NCBI RefSeq assembly: GCF_000186345.1
Contig: NC_014962.1
Location: forward strand, 1,054,001-1,118,000
Length of the DNA: 64,000 nt
Reading direction: 5' to 3'
DNA from: Isosphaera pallida ATCC 43644
GTDB taxonomy: Bacteria > Planctomycetota > Planctomycetia > Isosphaerales > Isosphaeraceae
Of the stretch, positions 1-8,605 are shown one piece after another; position 1 is the stretch's first letter; every line of letters begins with the position of its first letter. The position numbers and the translations under genes were made by a program. The notes beneath the pieces were generated by a model. It was not told the DNA's origin. It made no database searches and was given only the letters and a program-made list of their open reading frames with translations.

Positions 1-1
1 G

Positions 2-847
2 GAGCTCGATGGTCGTCCCACCGAGATTGCCTTCGCCGCCGACGGGCGGACGCTCTATGTGGCGAATTATCTGTTGGACGCGGTGCAGCTGGTGGACGCC
101 GAGTCCGCCCGCCTCGTCTCCACGATCCACCTGGGCGGCCCCGCCCTAGAGCAACGTTCGATGGTCCGCAAGGGGGAGTGGCTGTTCCACGACGCGCGAC
201 GATCGTTCAACCAGTGGTACAGCTGCAACACCTGCCACTCCGACGGCCACACCAACGGTCAGAACTTCGATACTATGAATGATGGTTGGCATGATTACTC
301 ATCGATGCCAAAACTGAGCAAGAAGAAGGTGCCGACCCTGCGGCGGGTTCACTTGACTGGTCCGTGGACCTGGCATGGTTGGCAAACCAGCCTTGACCAG
401 GCGATGGAGGAATCCTTCACCAAAAGTATGCAGGGACCGGAAGCCACCGCTGAAGAGGTCGAGGCGATCGTGGCCTTTCTTTCGACGCTGGACTTTCCGC
501 CCAACCCGCACCGCAACCCCGATGGCTCGCTGACCGAAGCGGCCCGGCGGGGCGAAAAGGTCTTCCGCTCGGCCAAAGCCAACTGCGTCAGTTGCCACTC
601 GGGACCGGAGTTCACCGACGGCAAGATTCACGATGTTGGATTGGGGCATCCCCGCGATGTTTACAAGGGCTACAACCCGCCCTCGCTGATCGGAGTTTAC
701 GACAAGGATCCCTACCTGCACGACGGTCGCGCTCAGACTTTACGCGAGGTGTTGACCGGCGACCATTCCCCCGAAGTGGTCAGCGGCTCCGAACCGTTGA
801 CCGAGCAGGAGTTGGACGATCTGATCGCCTATCTCAAAAGCCTTTGA
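2..847 (+). CDS. Beta-propeller / di-heme cytochrome c (MauG/peroxidase-like), 5' partial
   Basis: The reading frame is open from base 2, so the true start lies upstream of the window. GTG at 59 is only an internal valine in a propeller-blade phrase (GRTLYVAN). The visible N-terminus is the end of a YVTN/YncE-like beta-propeller (AFAADGRTLYVANYLLDAVQ). It is followed by two c-type heme motifs, CNTCH and CVSCH, about 120 residues apart, with a GPWTWHGW segment between them. This arrangement resembles the MauG/di-heme cytochrome c peroxidase superfamily. The protein is probably exported, with hemes attached in the periplasm, and takes part in electron transfer or oxidation of an unknown substrate. 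The C-terminus (LTEQELDDLIAYLKSL) is the usual last helix of a cytochrome c domain. Substrate is unknown; the family call is solid, the specific function is not. Confidence 0.8.
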   Translation, partial: ELDGRPTEIAFAADGRTLYVANYLLDAVQLVDAESARLVSTIHLGGPALEQRSMVRKGEWLFHDARRSFNQWYSCNTCHSDGHTNGQNFDTMNDGWHDYSSMPKLSKKKVPTLRRVHLTGPWTWHGWQTSLDQAMEESFTKSMQGPEATAEEVEAIVAFLSTLDFPPNPHRNPDGSLTEAARRGEKVFRSAKANCVSCHSGPEFTDGKIHDVGLGHPRDVYKGYNPPSLIGVYDKDPYLHDGRAQTLREVLTGDHSPEVVSGSEPLTEQELDDLIAYLKSL

Positions 848-990
848 TTTGACTGAGCATCGCGTCGCTCGCTCCGTTTTTCTTTCGATCGTGTCTTTAC
901 TCTAGAGCGCTTGAGCGTACAGAAGAACAGCCGTCCGCGGGGAGGGAGTCCGTCGTTTTGGCTCTCCTCCCGACGCGGCGTTGTCGGAGG

Positions 991-1007
991 GGACGGCGTG
1001 GCCGTCC
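991..1007. terminator. Stem-loop between convergent genes
   Basis: A perfect inverted repeat, GGACGGC-GTG-GCCGTCC, lies in the 205-bp gap between the end of the cytochrome gene (847, plus) and the end of the DUF2617-like gene (1053, minus). Its position suits a bidirectional terminator. There is no T-tract on either side, so the role is inferred only. Confidence 0.3.
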
Positions 1008-1052
1008 GTTCCGAACCATTCAGGTTGGGCGTCTTGTCCCCGCCACCCATCA

Positions 1053-1619
1053 TCAACGCCCGGTCGGGCTGCCGCTGGGAAGAAACTCGAAGAGTGATTG
1101 CGCGCGGATGATCAGGTTTTGATCGGGTAAGGTATGATACGCCTGGACCGCCAGACCGCTGGGGAGAGTCTCGAACTGGAGCAAGCTCAGGGGGGAGGTC
1201 TCCAGACGGTTGACGGTCCGGTGGTGGGCGGCGATTCCAGCCCGTTTGGCGTCAAGCGTTAATTCAGTTTGAATGTGTTCAAATGTCTCGTCATCGAGGT
1301 GTTCGGCTTCGAGATGGGCGTGATACTGGGCGGGTCGGCGTTGGAATTCGTAGGTGGCCGCGTGACGTGTTGAGCCACAACAAAGCGAGGGCAGTTCCGG
1401 CAAAGGGAGGTCTTCGGGCACGAGCAACTCGGTGAGCATAATTGGTCCGAACCGCCAGCAGACCAGGTGGCCTCCCTCGACGATCCGCAGGTCGGCCCGC
1501 CACGTCGATCCTTCGATCCGGCGATGGGCCTTAACTGTGAACCATTCGGGATGGATCGACGTGGCGATCACGCGAAAACGAAGCGAGGCGGTTTGCCTTT
1601 GGTCCCGGCGTGGTTCCAT
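1053..1619 (-). CDS. DUF2617-like protein
   Basis: Encodes 188 residues with no signal peptide, membrane helix or obvious catalytic motif. From memory of the family, its middle and C-terminal half resemble DUF2617 proteins, known mainly from actinobacteria: a YEF strand (ATYEFQRRP), a long helix rich in Glu and His, and a closing YHTLPDQNLIIRAQS-type strand resembling the WHAYP...LV.T segment of that family. The function of DUF2617 is not known. It stands alone, convergent with the cytochrome gene, with its start ATG at 1619. The family assignment is by eye and could be wrong; an HMM search would settle it. Confidence 0.5.
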   Translation of the reverse strand: MEPRRDQRQTASLRFRVIATSIHPEWFTVKAHRRIEGSTWRADLRIVEGGHLVCWRFGPIMLTELLVPEDLPLPELPSLCCGSTRHAATYEFQRRPAQYHAHLEAEHLDDETFEHIQTELTLDAKRAGIAAHHRTVNRLETSPLSLLQFETLPSGLAVQAYHTLPDQNLIIRAQSLFEFLPSGSPTGR

Positions 1620-2118
1620 GAGCCGTAGCGCTCCCTAAAGTGGGTGGTGGCGGCGATGCGGGATCGACCGACGCGATTGAATTGAACACGCTGGGCGGAT
1701 CAATCGCGAGGCGACCGACCTTGACCCTCTCCGAAACGCCGACGAACCCCGCGTGAGCTTCACACGCATGATCCGATCGTATCGATTCGGTTTGATTCAG
1801 CCCTTTCCGCGTTTGGACTGGTCTGATGAGCCGTTGGCTTCCTTGCCGAGGGCTGCGACGCGAGATGAGCGGTTCGCCGTCTCCAAGTACCTGGGATTGT
1901 GGCGAGTTGGTCGAATCCTGACAAGGCCACCCCGCGAGCCGTTTCGAGATCGCCACCTGATCGTCTAAACTGGCGGGCCTTGCGTCGCCCTTCCTTGCTC
2001 TGGAGGTCGAGTCGTCTTCGATCGAGATTGAGGACAACGACTCCTGGAGCAGCCGTGGCCAACGGCGGGACGCCTTCCTGGCGTGTTTTCATCCCCTCAG
2101 CCGCAAATTGGTTCGCCC
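1620..2118. other. Intergenic region, no gene recognised
   Basis: This is about 500 bp between a minus-strand gene start (1619) and a plus-strand gene start (2119), so it should hold two divergent promoters. The ORFs that can be drawn here are GC-frame shadows, rich in Arg and Ser and without domain character. No convincing promoter boxes or RNA gene were seen. Confidence 0.4.
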
Positions 2119-2712
2119 ATGTTCCGAGCGAAGCCTGCTCCTAAGACACCTCGCGCTCCGCGACGCTCATCCGCTGGTGGTGCCCTTCGCGCCGCTTGGG
2201 TAGGAGCGACTCGGGTGGGACTAGGAGCCACCTTATGCGCCACCCTGGCGGCTTTGATCGAAGTCTTGGTTTGCTGGTGGCTGGAGGTTGAGCGGCTTTA
2301 CGGCCTGGTTGGTCGGCTTTGGCTGATTCAATGCCTCGCCGGGATTGTGGCCGGCGGCCTGGGGGCGATTCAAGCATGGCGCTGCGGGGAGACCGACCAC
2401 GACGATTCCAGCCTGCCGGCACCGGGGCGCTCGGGGCAATGGGGTCTGCTAATGGGCCTTTGGGGCGCTCTGGTGTTTTGGACCACCGACACCCTCCTGG
2501 CTTTCATCCAGTGGGGGTTTGACGAGGCCGAGTTCCTGTTGCTGCTTTTGATTCTGTTGATGGGACTGATCCCCGGCCCCTTTGTGGCGATGAAGCTGGG
2601 CGATGCTCTGGACCGCCTTGGCATGGCGCTACGAGGCGAGGCCGACGACCCCGCCAACGGTTCGCACCACAAGCCCGGATCCAACTCGCGCGACGCGGCG
2701 ACTCAACCCTGA
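2119..2712 (+). CDS. Four-helix integral membrane protein, unknown function
   Basis: Encodes about 197 residues. After a basic, Pro-rich N-terminus come four hydrophobic segments: one around GATLCATLAALIEVLVCWWL, a second around LIQCLAGIVAGGLGAIQAW, a third around LLMGLWGALVFWTTDTLLAF, and a fourth, FLLLLLILLMGLIPGPF. A hydrophilic, Asp/Asn-rich tail follows. This suggests a small inner-membrane protein; no family was recognised. ATG 2119 was chosen. An in-frame GTG at 2083 would add 12 residues, and neither has a clear ribosome binding site. The last 10 bases overlap tail-to-tail with the FHA gene on the other strand. Confidence 0.6.
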   Translation: MFRAKPAPKTPRAPRRSSAGGALRAAWVGATRVGLGATLCATLAALIEVLVCWWLEVERLYGLVGRLWLIQCLAGIVAGGLGAIQAWRCGETDHDDSSLPAPGRSGQWGLLMGLWGALVFWTTDTLLAFIQWGFDEAEFLLLLLILLMGLIPGPFVAMKLGDALDRLGMALRGEADDPANGSHHKPGSNSRDAATQP

Positions 2713-3221
2713 TCCGAAGCGATCTTGAACGATTCGAGTTCATCGCTCCACCGCTCCTCGTCCGAAGCCCCCCCTTCCTCGTTGAGATTGAGGAGATCAA
2801 AGTCGAACTGCTCCAACAACGAAACACGCGTCGCTTGGGGTTTGGGAGCCGTCGTGGCGGGTGGGCTCGACTGGTCGGTGTCCGGTCCCAGAAACACCTC
2901 GAAACTGGCGAGGCCGATTCTTAACCGATCGCCGGGCAGCAGCGCTCCCGAACGCACTTTAATCCCATTGACCATCGTTCCGTTGGTGCTGACCAAGTCG
3001 CGCAACCAAACGAGCCCATCAGTTTTGACGAGAATGCAATGTTTCCGGGAAATCCCAGGCGCGTCCACCACCACGTCGCATTGGCGGTCCCGACCCAGCA
3101 ACGTCACGTCCCGATCCAGAACGATCGTCGCGTGCCAGCCGCGTCGGGGACGTAATTCGGCGCGCATCTCCATCCCCCCCGGCAAAGCGATTCGATCAAG
3201 GCGCACATGGTGCCCCGTCAC
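2703..3221 (-). CDS. FHA domain protein
   Basis: Encodes 172 residues with a single forkhead-associated domain at about residues 20-112. The phosphothreonine-binding signature is complete: LLGRDRQCDVVV, then SRKH, then STNGTMVNG. FHA domains bind phosphothreonine peptides, so the protein probably reads the output of a Ser/Thr kinase; planctomycetes have many. The C-terminal 55 residues are Ser/Pro-rich then acidic (LLNLNEEGGASDEE) and look disordered. The start drawn is GTG 3221; an in-frame ATG at 3173 (MEMRAELRP) would begin just before the domain and is a fair alternative. No kinase is adjacent; the nearest is at 50.5 kb. Confidence 0.88.
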   Translation of the reverse strand: MTGHHVRLDRIALPGGMEMRAELRPRRGWHATIVLDRDVTLLGRDRQCDVVVDAPGISRKHCILVKTDGLVWLRDLVSTNGTMVNGIKVRSGALLPGDRLRIGLASFEVFLGPDTDQSSPPATTAPKPQATRVSLLEQFDFDLLNLNEEGGASDEERWSDELESFKIASDQG

Positions 3222-3577
3222 GTCACTCGGTCCAAGGAAACACGGATTGTGCGAGTGCGATTCACTTGCCGCCGAGCGATCGTTTCAGGAACAGTCTGTC
3301 AGGAACACCTTGTATTGTACTCCCCCGGCTGTTTCGTGGTCCAACGGTTCCGAAACGATCGCCGCGGCAGCTGCTGAGCGGATCGAACCACTCGGTTTTT
3401 TATCGACCAAGCTCCCGACTCGACTTGACCCGGTTTGGGAATTTGGCAAGATTCCGCCGCGTCGGACGGGGAGCGGACGCATTGAACTCCCCGACACCAC
3501 GTCGGTCTACTGGGAACCCCGGTGTGACCCCGTCGCGGGATTGATCCAAGCTGGAATGATCCAAAGGAGTGGATGCG
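3222..3577. other. Divergent intergenic region
   Basis: This 356-bp gap lies between the FHA gene (minus) and the Skp-like gene (plus) and should carry a promoter for each. A T6 run at 3396-3401 follows only a weak, imperfect stem. Nothing else was recognised apart from the ribosome binding site AAAGGAG at 3563-3569 that serves the next gene. Confidence 0.4.
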
Positions 3578-4291
3578 ATGACGAATCTTGGGCGTTTCCG
3601 CGCCGCGGGTTGGATGGCGATGGGAACCGTACTAGGCGTGGTGGCGATCGGCCCAATCCTTCAGGGGGATCCCCTGCGAGCCCAACAAGGCGGCACCGCG
3701 ACCAACGCCAACGCGGCCGCCCAGCGCAAATCCGCGTTGCCGCCGTGTGTGGTCGCCACCATCGACATGGACGCAGTGTTCAAAGGTTATGAACGAGTGA
3801 AAGTCTCAAGCGACGAGTTCAAAGCGGCCGCGATGGCCGAGCAGCAAAAACTCGTGAAGTTAACCGCCGACATCAAAGCCCAGGTTGAAAAGCTCTCCAA
3901 GCTGGCCGTGGGCAGCCCGGATTACAAGAAGCTGGAATCGGAGATCACCGAAGCTCAGGCCCGCCACGAGGCGCTGCGTCAGCAGGCCGAACGGGAATTC
4001 TCGCGCCGCGAGGCCGATTCGTTGGCGGTTCTCTACAAAGAGATTCAGGACATGGCTGCCCGAGTCGCTCAGTACCGGGGCTTTTCCCACGTGGTGCAAA
4101 TTTCCCGCGAGCCGGTTAGCGGCAGCGATCCTCAGCGGGTCTTCGCGGCGATGGGCCGCACGGTGGTGTATTCCGATCCCCGATTCGACATCACCAATGA
4201 CGTGATTCTCAACTTGAATCATGTCTATCAACAGCAATCGGCTCCCAAGCCCGATCCCAACGCGGCTCAGGCCGGCGCGCCAGGCAATTGA
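3578..4291 (+). CDS. OmpH/Skp-family periplasmic chaperone-like protein
   Basis: Encodes about 237 residues. An N-terminal hydrophobic signal sequence (WMAMGTVLGVVAIGPIL) is followed by the OmpH opening (VATIDMDAVFKGYERVK). Next comes a long charged coiled-coil of about 100 residues (residues 85-160), then a closing strand region (VVYSDPRFDITNDVILNLN). This is the architecture of Skp/OmpH, a trimeric periplasmic chaperone that carries outer-membrane proteins to the BAM complex. It is longer than typical Skp because of N- and C-terminal extensions rich in Ala, Asn and Gln. ATG 3578 has AAAGGAG at 3563-3569 about 8 bases upstream and is preferred over the in-frame GTG at 3569. It sits before lpxC-fabZ and lpxA, as skp often does near lpx genes. 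Confidence 0.85.
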   Translation: MTNLGRFRAAGWMAMGTVLGVVAIGPILQGDPLRAQQGGTATNANAAAQRKSALPPCVVATIDMDAVFKGYERVKVSSDEFKAAAMAEQQKLVKLTADIKAQVEKLSKLAVGSPDYKKLESEITEAQARHEALRQQAEREFSRREADSLAVLYKEIQDMAARVAQYRGFSHVVQISREPVSGSDPQRVFAAMGRTVVYSDPRFDITNDVILNLNHVYQQQSAPKPDPNAAQAGAPGN

Positions 4292-4601
4292 GAGCGGGGT
4301 TGATTCGATCTCTCCGCCGTTCTCCCGCGTCCAGTTTGATCATGTCGCCATGCCGTCCGCCGCGACCGAGGCGACGAATGGGGGAGACTCCAAGTTCGGT
4401 TGCAAGGAATCGTCGATGGGGGGACCGCCGCTTGGCGCGGGCGCGGTGGACCCGTTACCTCCCCGAACCTCCGGGAATCGCCCAAAGGAGTCGCGTCCGT
4501 CAAGACGGCGTGACCCGATCTGATCCCGGTGCGGTTCGAGACAACAAGCGACGAGGCCAGAGCTGCGGGATAGTCCCGCGTGGAGGTTCAGAGAGGTTCT
4601 C
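4292..4601 (+). other. Intergenic region ahead of lpxC-fabZ
   Basis: This 310-bp spacer lies between the Skp-like gene and lpxC-fabZ on the same strand. ORFs overlapping it in other frames are Arg/Pro-rich shadows. It is long enough for a separate promoter. The only motif noted is GAGAGG just before the ATG at 4602. Confidence 0.4.
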
Positions 4602-5948
4602 ATGGCCACGATCACCCGGACCCACCGTCGGCAACGCACAATCGTTGGGCCCGTTGAGGTCCGAGGCGTCGGGTTTCTCACCGGCGCGGAGGTAACCTTG
4701 CGGTTCGAACCAGCTCCCGTAGACACCGGAGCGCGGTTCGTTCGGGTCGATCTACCAAACCAGCCCAGTATCGCCGCAACAATTGAACATGTCGTGCCTC
4801 GTCAACGACGTACCGCCATTCAGAGCGGCGACACTGTGGTAGAGTTGGTCGAACACGTCATGTCGGCGTTGTCCGGGTTACGGATCGACAATGTACGGAT
4901 TCTGCTCGACGCGGTTGAAACCCCGGGCATGGACGGGTCGAGCCGTTCATTCGTCGAAGCGCTCGAGCGTGCTGGAGTCAAAGAGCAAGAGGCCGATCGT
5001 TTGGCGGTGGTGTTGGATCAGCCCCTGGCGGTTTCGGAAGGGAACGCCTCGGTGGTGGCGTTACCGCCGGTCCATCCCCAAGACAATGCGTTGGCTGTCA
5101 CCTACACCCTCGATTACGGCTTGAACGCGCCGATTCCCCGCCAAACCTACAGCCTACCCCGGCTCGACCCTGACTCCTACCGCCGCGAATTGGCTCCCTG
5201 TCGCACCTTCCTGCTTCAGAGAGAAGCCGAGGAGCTTCGGAAAACCGGGGTCGGCTCCCAAACCAAGATCAGCGATCTGGTCATTTATGGACCAGACGGC
5301 CCGATCGACAACACGTTACGCTTCCCCGATGAATGCGCCCGACACAAAGCGCTCGATCTGGTCGGCGACCTGGCGTTGCTGGGAATGGATTTGGTCGGCC
5401 AGGTGGTAGGGCATCGCTCGGGGCACGCTCTCAACGCCCGTCTGGTGCGTGCGATTCGTCAACGGTTGTTGAGCGACTCCACTGCGCTGGGAATCCGCGA
5501 GATCATGGAGATTTTACCCCATCGTTATCCATTCCTTCTGGTAGATCGGATTGAATGGATCGAGCCAAATCGACGTTTAGAGGCGATCAAAAATGTGACG
5601 ATCAACGAACCATGCTTCATGGGCCATTGGCCGAGCCAGCCGGTCCTTCCTGGCGTGCTGATCGTGGAGGCGTTGGCTCAGGCTGGCGGGGTCTTGCTAT
5701 CGCGTTCGCCCCGGTATGAAGCGCGTCGGGGGATGTTGGCGGCGATCCAACGGGTTCGGTTCCGTCGTCCGATCGTGCCGGGGGACCAACTTCGCTTGTT
5801 GGTCGAGGTGGTTCGCGCCCGCGCCTCGGCGGTCGAGCTCAAGGCGGTGGCCACCTGTCAAGGCGACGTGGCCGCCGAGGCGGTTTTTACCCTGGTCCAT
5901 CAATCCGACGAGGTGTCGCCCGACGCACCGATGCGTCTTCCCGCCTAA
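4602..5948 (+). CDS. lpxC-fabZ: LpxC-FabZ fusion: UDP-3-O-acyl-GlcNAc deacetylase / 3-hydroxyacyl-ACP dehydratase
   Basis: Encodes 448 residues as two enzymes in one chain. Residues ~1-290 are LpxC, the zinc deacetylase that commits to lipid A synthesis. It has the VELVEHVMSAL zinc histidine, the ETPGMDGSS loop, the HKALDLVGD segment with the second His and the Asp ligand, and the catalytic His in HRSGHALN. Residues ~305-445 are FabZ, the (3R)-hydroxyacyl-ACP dehydratase, with the active-site His in LPHRYPFLLVDR and Glu in PGVLIVEALAQ. LpxC and FabZ compete for the same hydroxyacyl-ACP pool, so fusion could balance membrane and lipid A synthesis. Such fusions are known in Bacteroidetes, Chlorobi and planctomycetes. 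It is followed 114 bp later by lpxA. All key residues visible are intact. Confidence 0.96.
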   Translation: MATITRTHRRQRTIVGPVEVRGVGFLTGAEVTLRFEPAPVDTGARFVRVDLPNQPSIAATIEHVVPRQRRTAIQSGDTVVELVEHVMSALSGLRIDNVRILLDAVETPGMDGSSRSFVEALERAGVKEQEADRLAVVLDQPLAVSEGNASVVALPPVHPQDNALAVTYTLDYGLNAPIPRQTYSLPRLDPDSYRRELAPCRTFLLQREAEELRKTGVGSQTKISDLVIYGPDGPIDNTLRFPDECARHKALDLVGDLALLGMDLVGQVVGHRSGHALNARLVRAIRQRLLSDSTALGIREIMEILPHRYPFLLVDRIEWIEPNRRLEAIKNVTINEPCFMGHWPSQPVLPGVLIVEALAQAGGVLLSRSPRYEARRGMLAAIQRVRFRRPIVPGDQLRLLVEVVRARASAVELKAVATCQGDVAAEAVFTLVHQSDEVSPDAPMRLPA

Positions 5949-6062
5949 AGCCCAACCCAATCCGACCCGGTTGATCCAGCTCAACCCGCGGGTCTGGTCA
6001 ACCTCTCGATTCGACCTCGTTGCCTCCGTTCACGTTTTTCCGCTTGGATGAGGATTCTCCGC

Positions 6063-7076
6063 ATGGCCACCTTAATCGCGGACACCGCTAGCGTTGACCC
6101 CCGCGCCGTGTTGGGCGACGGCGTGGAGATTGGTCCCTACTGTGTGATCGGCCCTCAAGTCGAAATTGGGCCGGGAACCCGATTGATTGCCCATGTTTGC
6201 GTGCCAGGACCTGCGGTTCTGGGAGCGCGTAACGTGGTTCACCCCTTCAGCGTGCTAGGAGGCGACCCCCAGGACATCAGCTATCGGGGGGAGCCGACCC
6301 GCCTGGTGATCGGCGACGACAATGTGATCCGAGAGCATGTTACGATCAATCGGGGCACCGCCAAAGATCAGGGCTTGACCGCGATCGGCCACCGCAACCT
6401 CCTCATGGCCGGGGTTCACGTTGCGCACGACTGCCAGTTGGGCGACGACATCGTCTTGGCCAACGGCACCCTGCTGGGCGGCCACGTCCACATTGAGGAT
6501 CAGGTGGGACTTTCTGGTGGAGTGGCGGTTCATCACTACGTCACCATCGGCCGATTGGCGTTCATTGGTGGTCATTCTCGCATCATTCACGACGTTCCTC
6601 CCTACATGCTGGTTGATGGGAATCCCTCTCGGGTTCGCTGCATCAACATCGTGGGGTTGCGTCGCCACGGCTTGGCTGAATCCACCATCGACGCCCTCCA
6701 CGAGGCACATCGTTTGATCTTCCGTGGCAAAATGACGATCGACCAAGCGGCCGCGGTGCTAGAGTCCCAAGTGCAGCCCGATCGTCCGATTCCCGACGAG
6801 GTGACGCGGTTGCTCGAGTTCCTAAGGCGCCAGCAAAGCGGTCGGCATGGTCGGGGCCGTGAGCTTGCCCGTGGAGCTGGGGCTTCGTCCACTTCGGGTC
6901 CATCCCTCGGTGGATCGACGCCTCTTGCTGCGGGCAAGCCGACGACCGTTTCCCCCGCGACCTCCTCTTCCGCCCCCGCGAATGGTAAGGCACAAAGCGA
7001 CGAACCGGATCAAGCCGCCTCCGCTTCGGTGCCAGTGGTTTCCGTGGAAGCCCGCGGCGAGGAACCAACCGCTTGA
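6063..7076 (+). CDS. lpxA: UDP-N-acetylglucosamine O-acyltransferase LpxA
   Basis: Encodes about 337 residues. The first ~180 residues are a left-handed beta-helix of hexapeptide repeats (LGDGVEIGPYCVIG, VEIGPGTRLIAHV). They carry LpxA landmarks: HPFSVLGGDPQD, REHVTINRGT, LLMAGVHVAHDCQLGD with the catalytic-site histidine, and GHSRIIHDVPPYMLVDG. It acylates UDP-GlcNAc in the first step of lipid A synthesis. Normal LpxA is about 260 residues; here ~75 extra C-terminal residues are Ser/Gly/Ala/Pro-rich and look disordered. ATG 6063 (MATLIADTAS) is preferred over the in-frame ATG 6048, because the sequence between them (GATGAGGATTC) holds the AGGA for 6063. It forms a block with lpxC-fabZ and the oxidoreductase downstream. 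Confidence 0.95.
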   Translation: MATLIADTASVDPRAVLGDGVEIGPYCVIGPQVEIGPGTRLIAHVCVPGPAVLGARNVVHPFSVLGGDPQDISYRGEPTRLVIGDDNVIREHVTINRGTAKDQGLTAIGHRNLLMAGVHVAHDCQLGDDIVLANGTLLGGHVHIEDQVGLSGGVAVHHYVTIGRLAFIGGHSRIIHDVPPYMLVDGNPSRVRCINIVGLRRHGLAESTIDALHEAHRLIFRGKMTIDQAAAVLESQVQPDRPIPDEVTRLLEFLRRQQSGRHGRGRELARGAGASSTSGPSLGGSTPLAAGKPTTVSPATSSSAPANGKAQSDEPDQAASASVPVVSVEARGEEPTA

Positions 7077-7194
7077 TCGACGATCTTCGTTGGGGTAGGG
7101 CGTCGCTTTGGCGGCCGTCGCTGCCGTTTCGCTTCGTTCGACGGGTCGAGATGGAGTTCGACCTCAGTTTCCTTAGAGTCAAGGATGCTCGGCG

Positions 7195-8388
7195 ATGACG
7201 TCAAGGAGTCGGGTTCACAACGGGCGGTTGAGGGCCGCGGTGGTGGGAGTCGGACATTTGGGACGGCACCACGCCCGGATTCTGGGCGGGATGCCCGATG
7301 TCGAATTGGTCGCGGTGGTGGATACCCGCATCGAACAAGCCCGCGAGATCGCGCAGGCCCGCGGTCCTCTGGTTCAAGCCTACTCCGAGATTGGCCCGCT
7401 GCTGGAACCCGAGGCGCGACTGGACGCGGTGGTCGTCGCCGTCCCGACCATGCTTCACCACGATGTGGCTATTGAGTTTCTCCGACGCGGAATCTCCTGT
7501 CTGGTCGAAAAACCGCTGGCCGCCGAACTTGGTCACGCCGTCGCCTTGGTCAACGCCGCCCGGGCTGGTGGCGCGGTCCTTCATGTCGGTCACATCGAGC
7601 GCTATAATCCGGTCTTCGAGGCGCTCCAACTGACCGGCTTCCGTCCCCGGGTGCTAATGGCGGAGCGGCGTGGCTCAACCAACTTCCGTTGCTTGGATGT
7701 CGGCGTCGTGTTGGATCTGATGATCCACGACCTCGATCTGATTTTAGCGCTCGTGCCGTCGGAACCCAAGACGGTTCACGCGGTGGGCCTCAACGTTCTG
7801 GGTGGTCACGAGGACGAGGCGATGGCGCACGTCGAATTCGAGGATGGCACGGTGGCCATTCTAACCGCCAGTCGGATCAGCGACACGACCGCCCGCACAA
7901 TGCGCGTCTGGGGGGACGAGGGATGCGTGAGCATCGACTTCGCCGCTCGCAGCGGAGCGACTCTGCGGCCCACCGAATCGACCCGTCGCGGCCTGGACCT
8001 GGATGGTCTGGATCGTTCGCGGCCCGAGACCCTCCGCAACCATCTCTTCGGCAAGGTGTTAAGAATCGACCCGGTTCATCGGGACGATGGTTCCAACGCC
8101 CCAGCGCTCGCCGGCCCCAAACAACCCCGTCTGGGCGTGGCGAACTTCCCATCCACCATGCCAACGCAGCGCGAACCGCTGGCGATCGAGTTGGAGGATT
8201 TCATTTCCGCCGTTGTCCGCGGTACGTCGCCCCGCTGCAGCGGTCTGGACGCCCTAAGAGCCATGCGGTTGGCCGACCAGATTCTTCGCGCGATCCATTC
8301 GCATCGCTGGACCGATCCCAACTCGTCTGAGCCGATTATGGGGACCTTGCGTCCACGACCCGTGGAGCGTGAGGCCGCGTGGCTTTGA
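7195..8388 (+). CDS. Gfo/Idh/MocA-family oxidoreductase next to lpxA
   Basis: Encodes 397 residues. The N-terminal Rossmann fold (AAVVGVGHLGRHHARIL) binds NAD(P), and the family lysine is present in LVEKPLA. It is followed by HVGHIERYNPVF and a C-terminal alpha/beta sugar-binding domain with HDLDLILAL. Gfo/Idh enzymes oxidise or reduce sugars or sugar nucleotides. Placement 118 bp after lpxA suggests a role in lipid A or another envelope sugar. GnnA, which oxidises UDP-GlcNAc at C3 to give 2,3-diamino lipid A, is a Gfo/Idh enzyme encoded near lpxA in Acidithiobacillus and Leptospira. No GnnB-type aminotransferase is next to it here, so that role is only a possibility. An internal Pro/Gly-rich insert lies near residues 265-325. 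Confidence 0.85.
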   Translation: MTSRSRVHNGRLRAAVVGVGHLGRHHARILGGMPDVELVAVVDTRIEQAREIAQARGPLVQAYSEIGPLLEPEARLDAVVVAVPTMLHHDVAIEFLRRGISCLVEKPLAAELGHAVALVNAARAGGAVLHVGHIERYNPVFEALQLTGFRPRVLMAERRGSTNFRCLDVGVVLDLMIHDLDLILALVPSEPKTVHAVGLNVLGGHEDEAMAHVEFEDGTVAILTASRISDTTARTMRVWGDEGCVSIDFAARSGATLRPTESTRRGLDLDGLDRSRPETLRNHLFGKVLRIDPVHRDDGSNAPALAGPKQPRLGVANFPSTMPTQREPLAIELEDFISAVVRGTSPRCSGLDALRAMRLADQILRAIHSHRWTDPNSSEPIMGTLRPRPVEREAAWL

Positions 8389-8605
8389 CTCGCCCTCTTG
8401 ACACAACGTCATTCAACCTTGACATAAGTGAACTTGATCTGACGAAAGAGAATGCGGCGCGTCTTTGAGCGAACCGACAGCTGGTTTGGGGATGACAAAC
8501 GTCGTTGGGGCTATGTGCCCGCTTTAGATCCGATGGACGCGAGCGATCGACCCGCCGTCTTCCCCACCGAGCGACAATTGGACCACCAACGCGGTTGGGG
8601 ATAGG

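Noticed and set aside
3396-3401. T6 run considered as a terminator
   Set aside because: The stem before it is imperfect and 10 bases away, and it lies in a divergent promoter gap.
2725-3792. 355-residue plus-strand ORF overlapping the FHA gene
   Set aside because: Arg/Ser/Pro-rich antisense shadow; the FHA motifs on the minus strand and the Skp-like start at 3578 explain the region.
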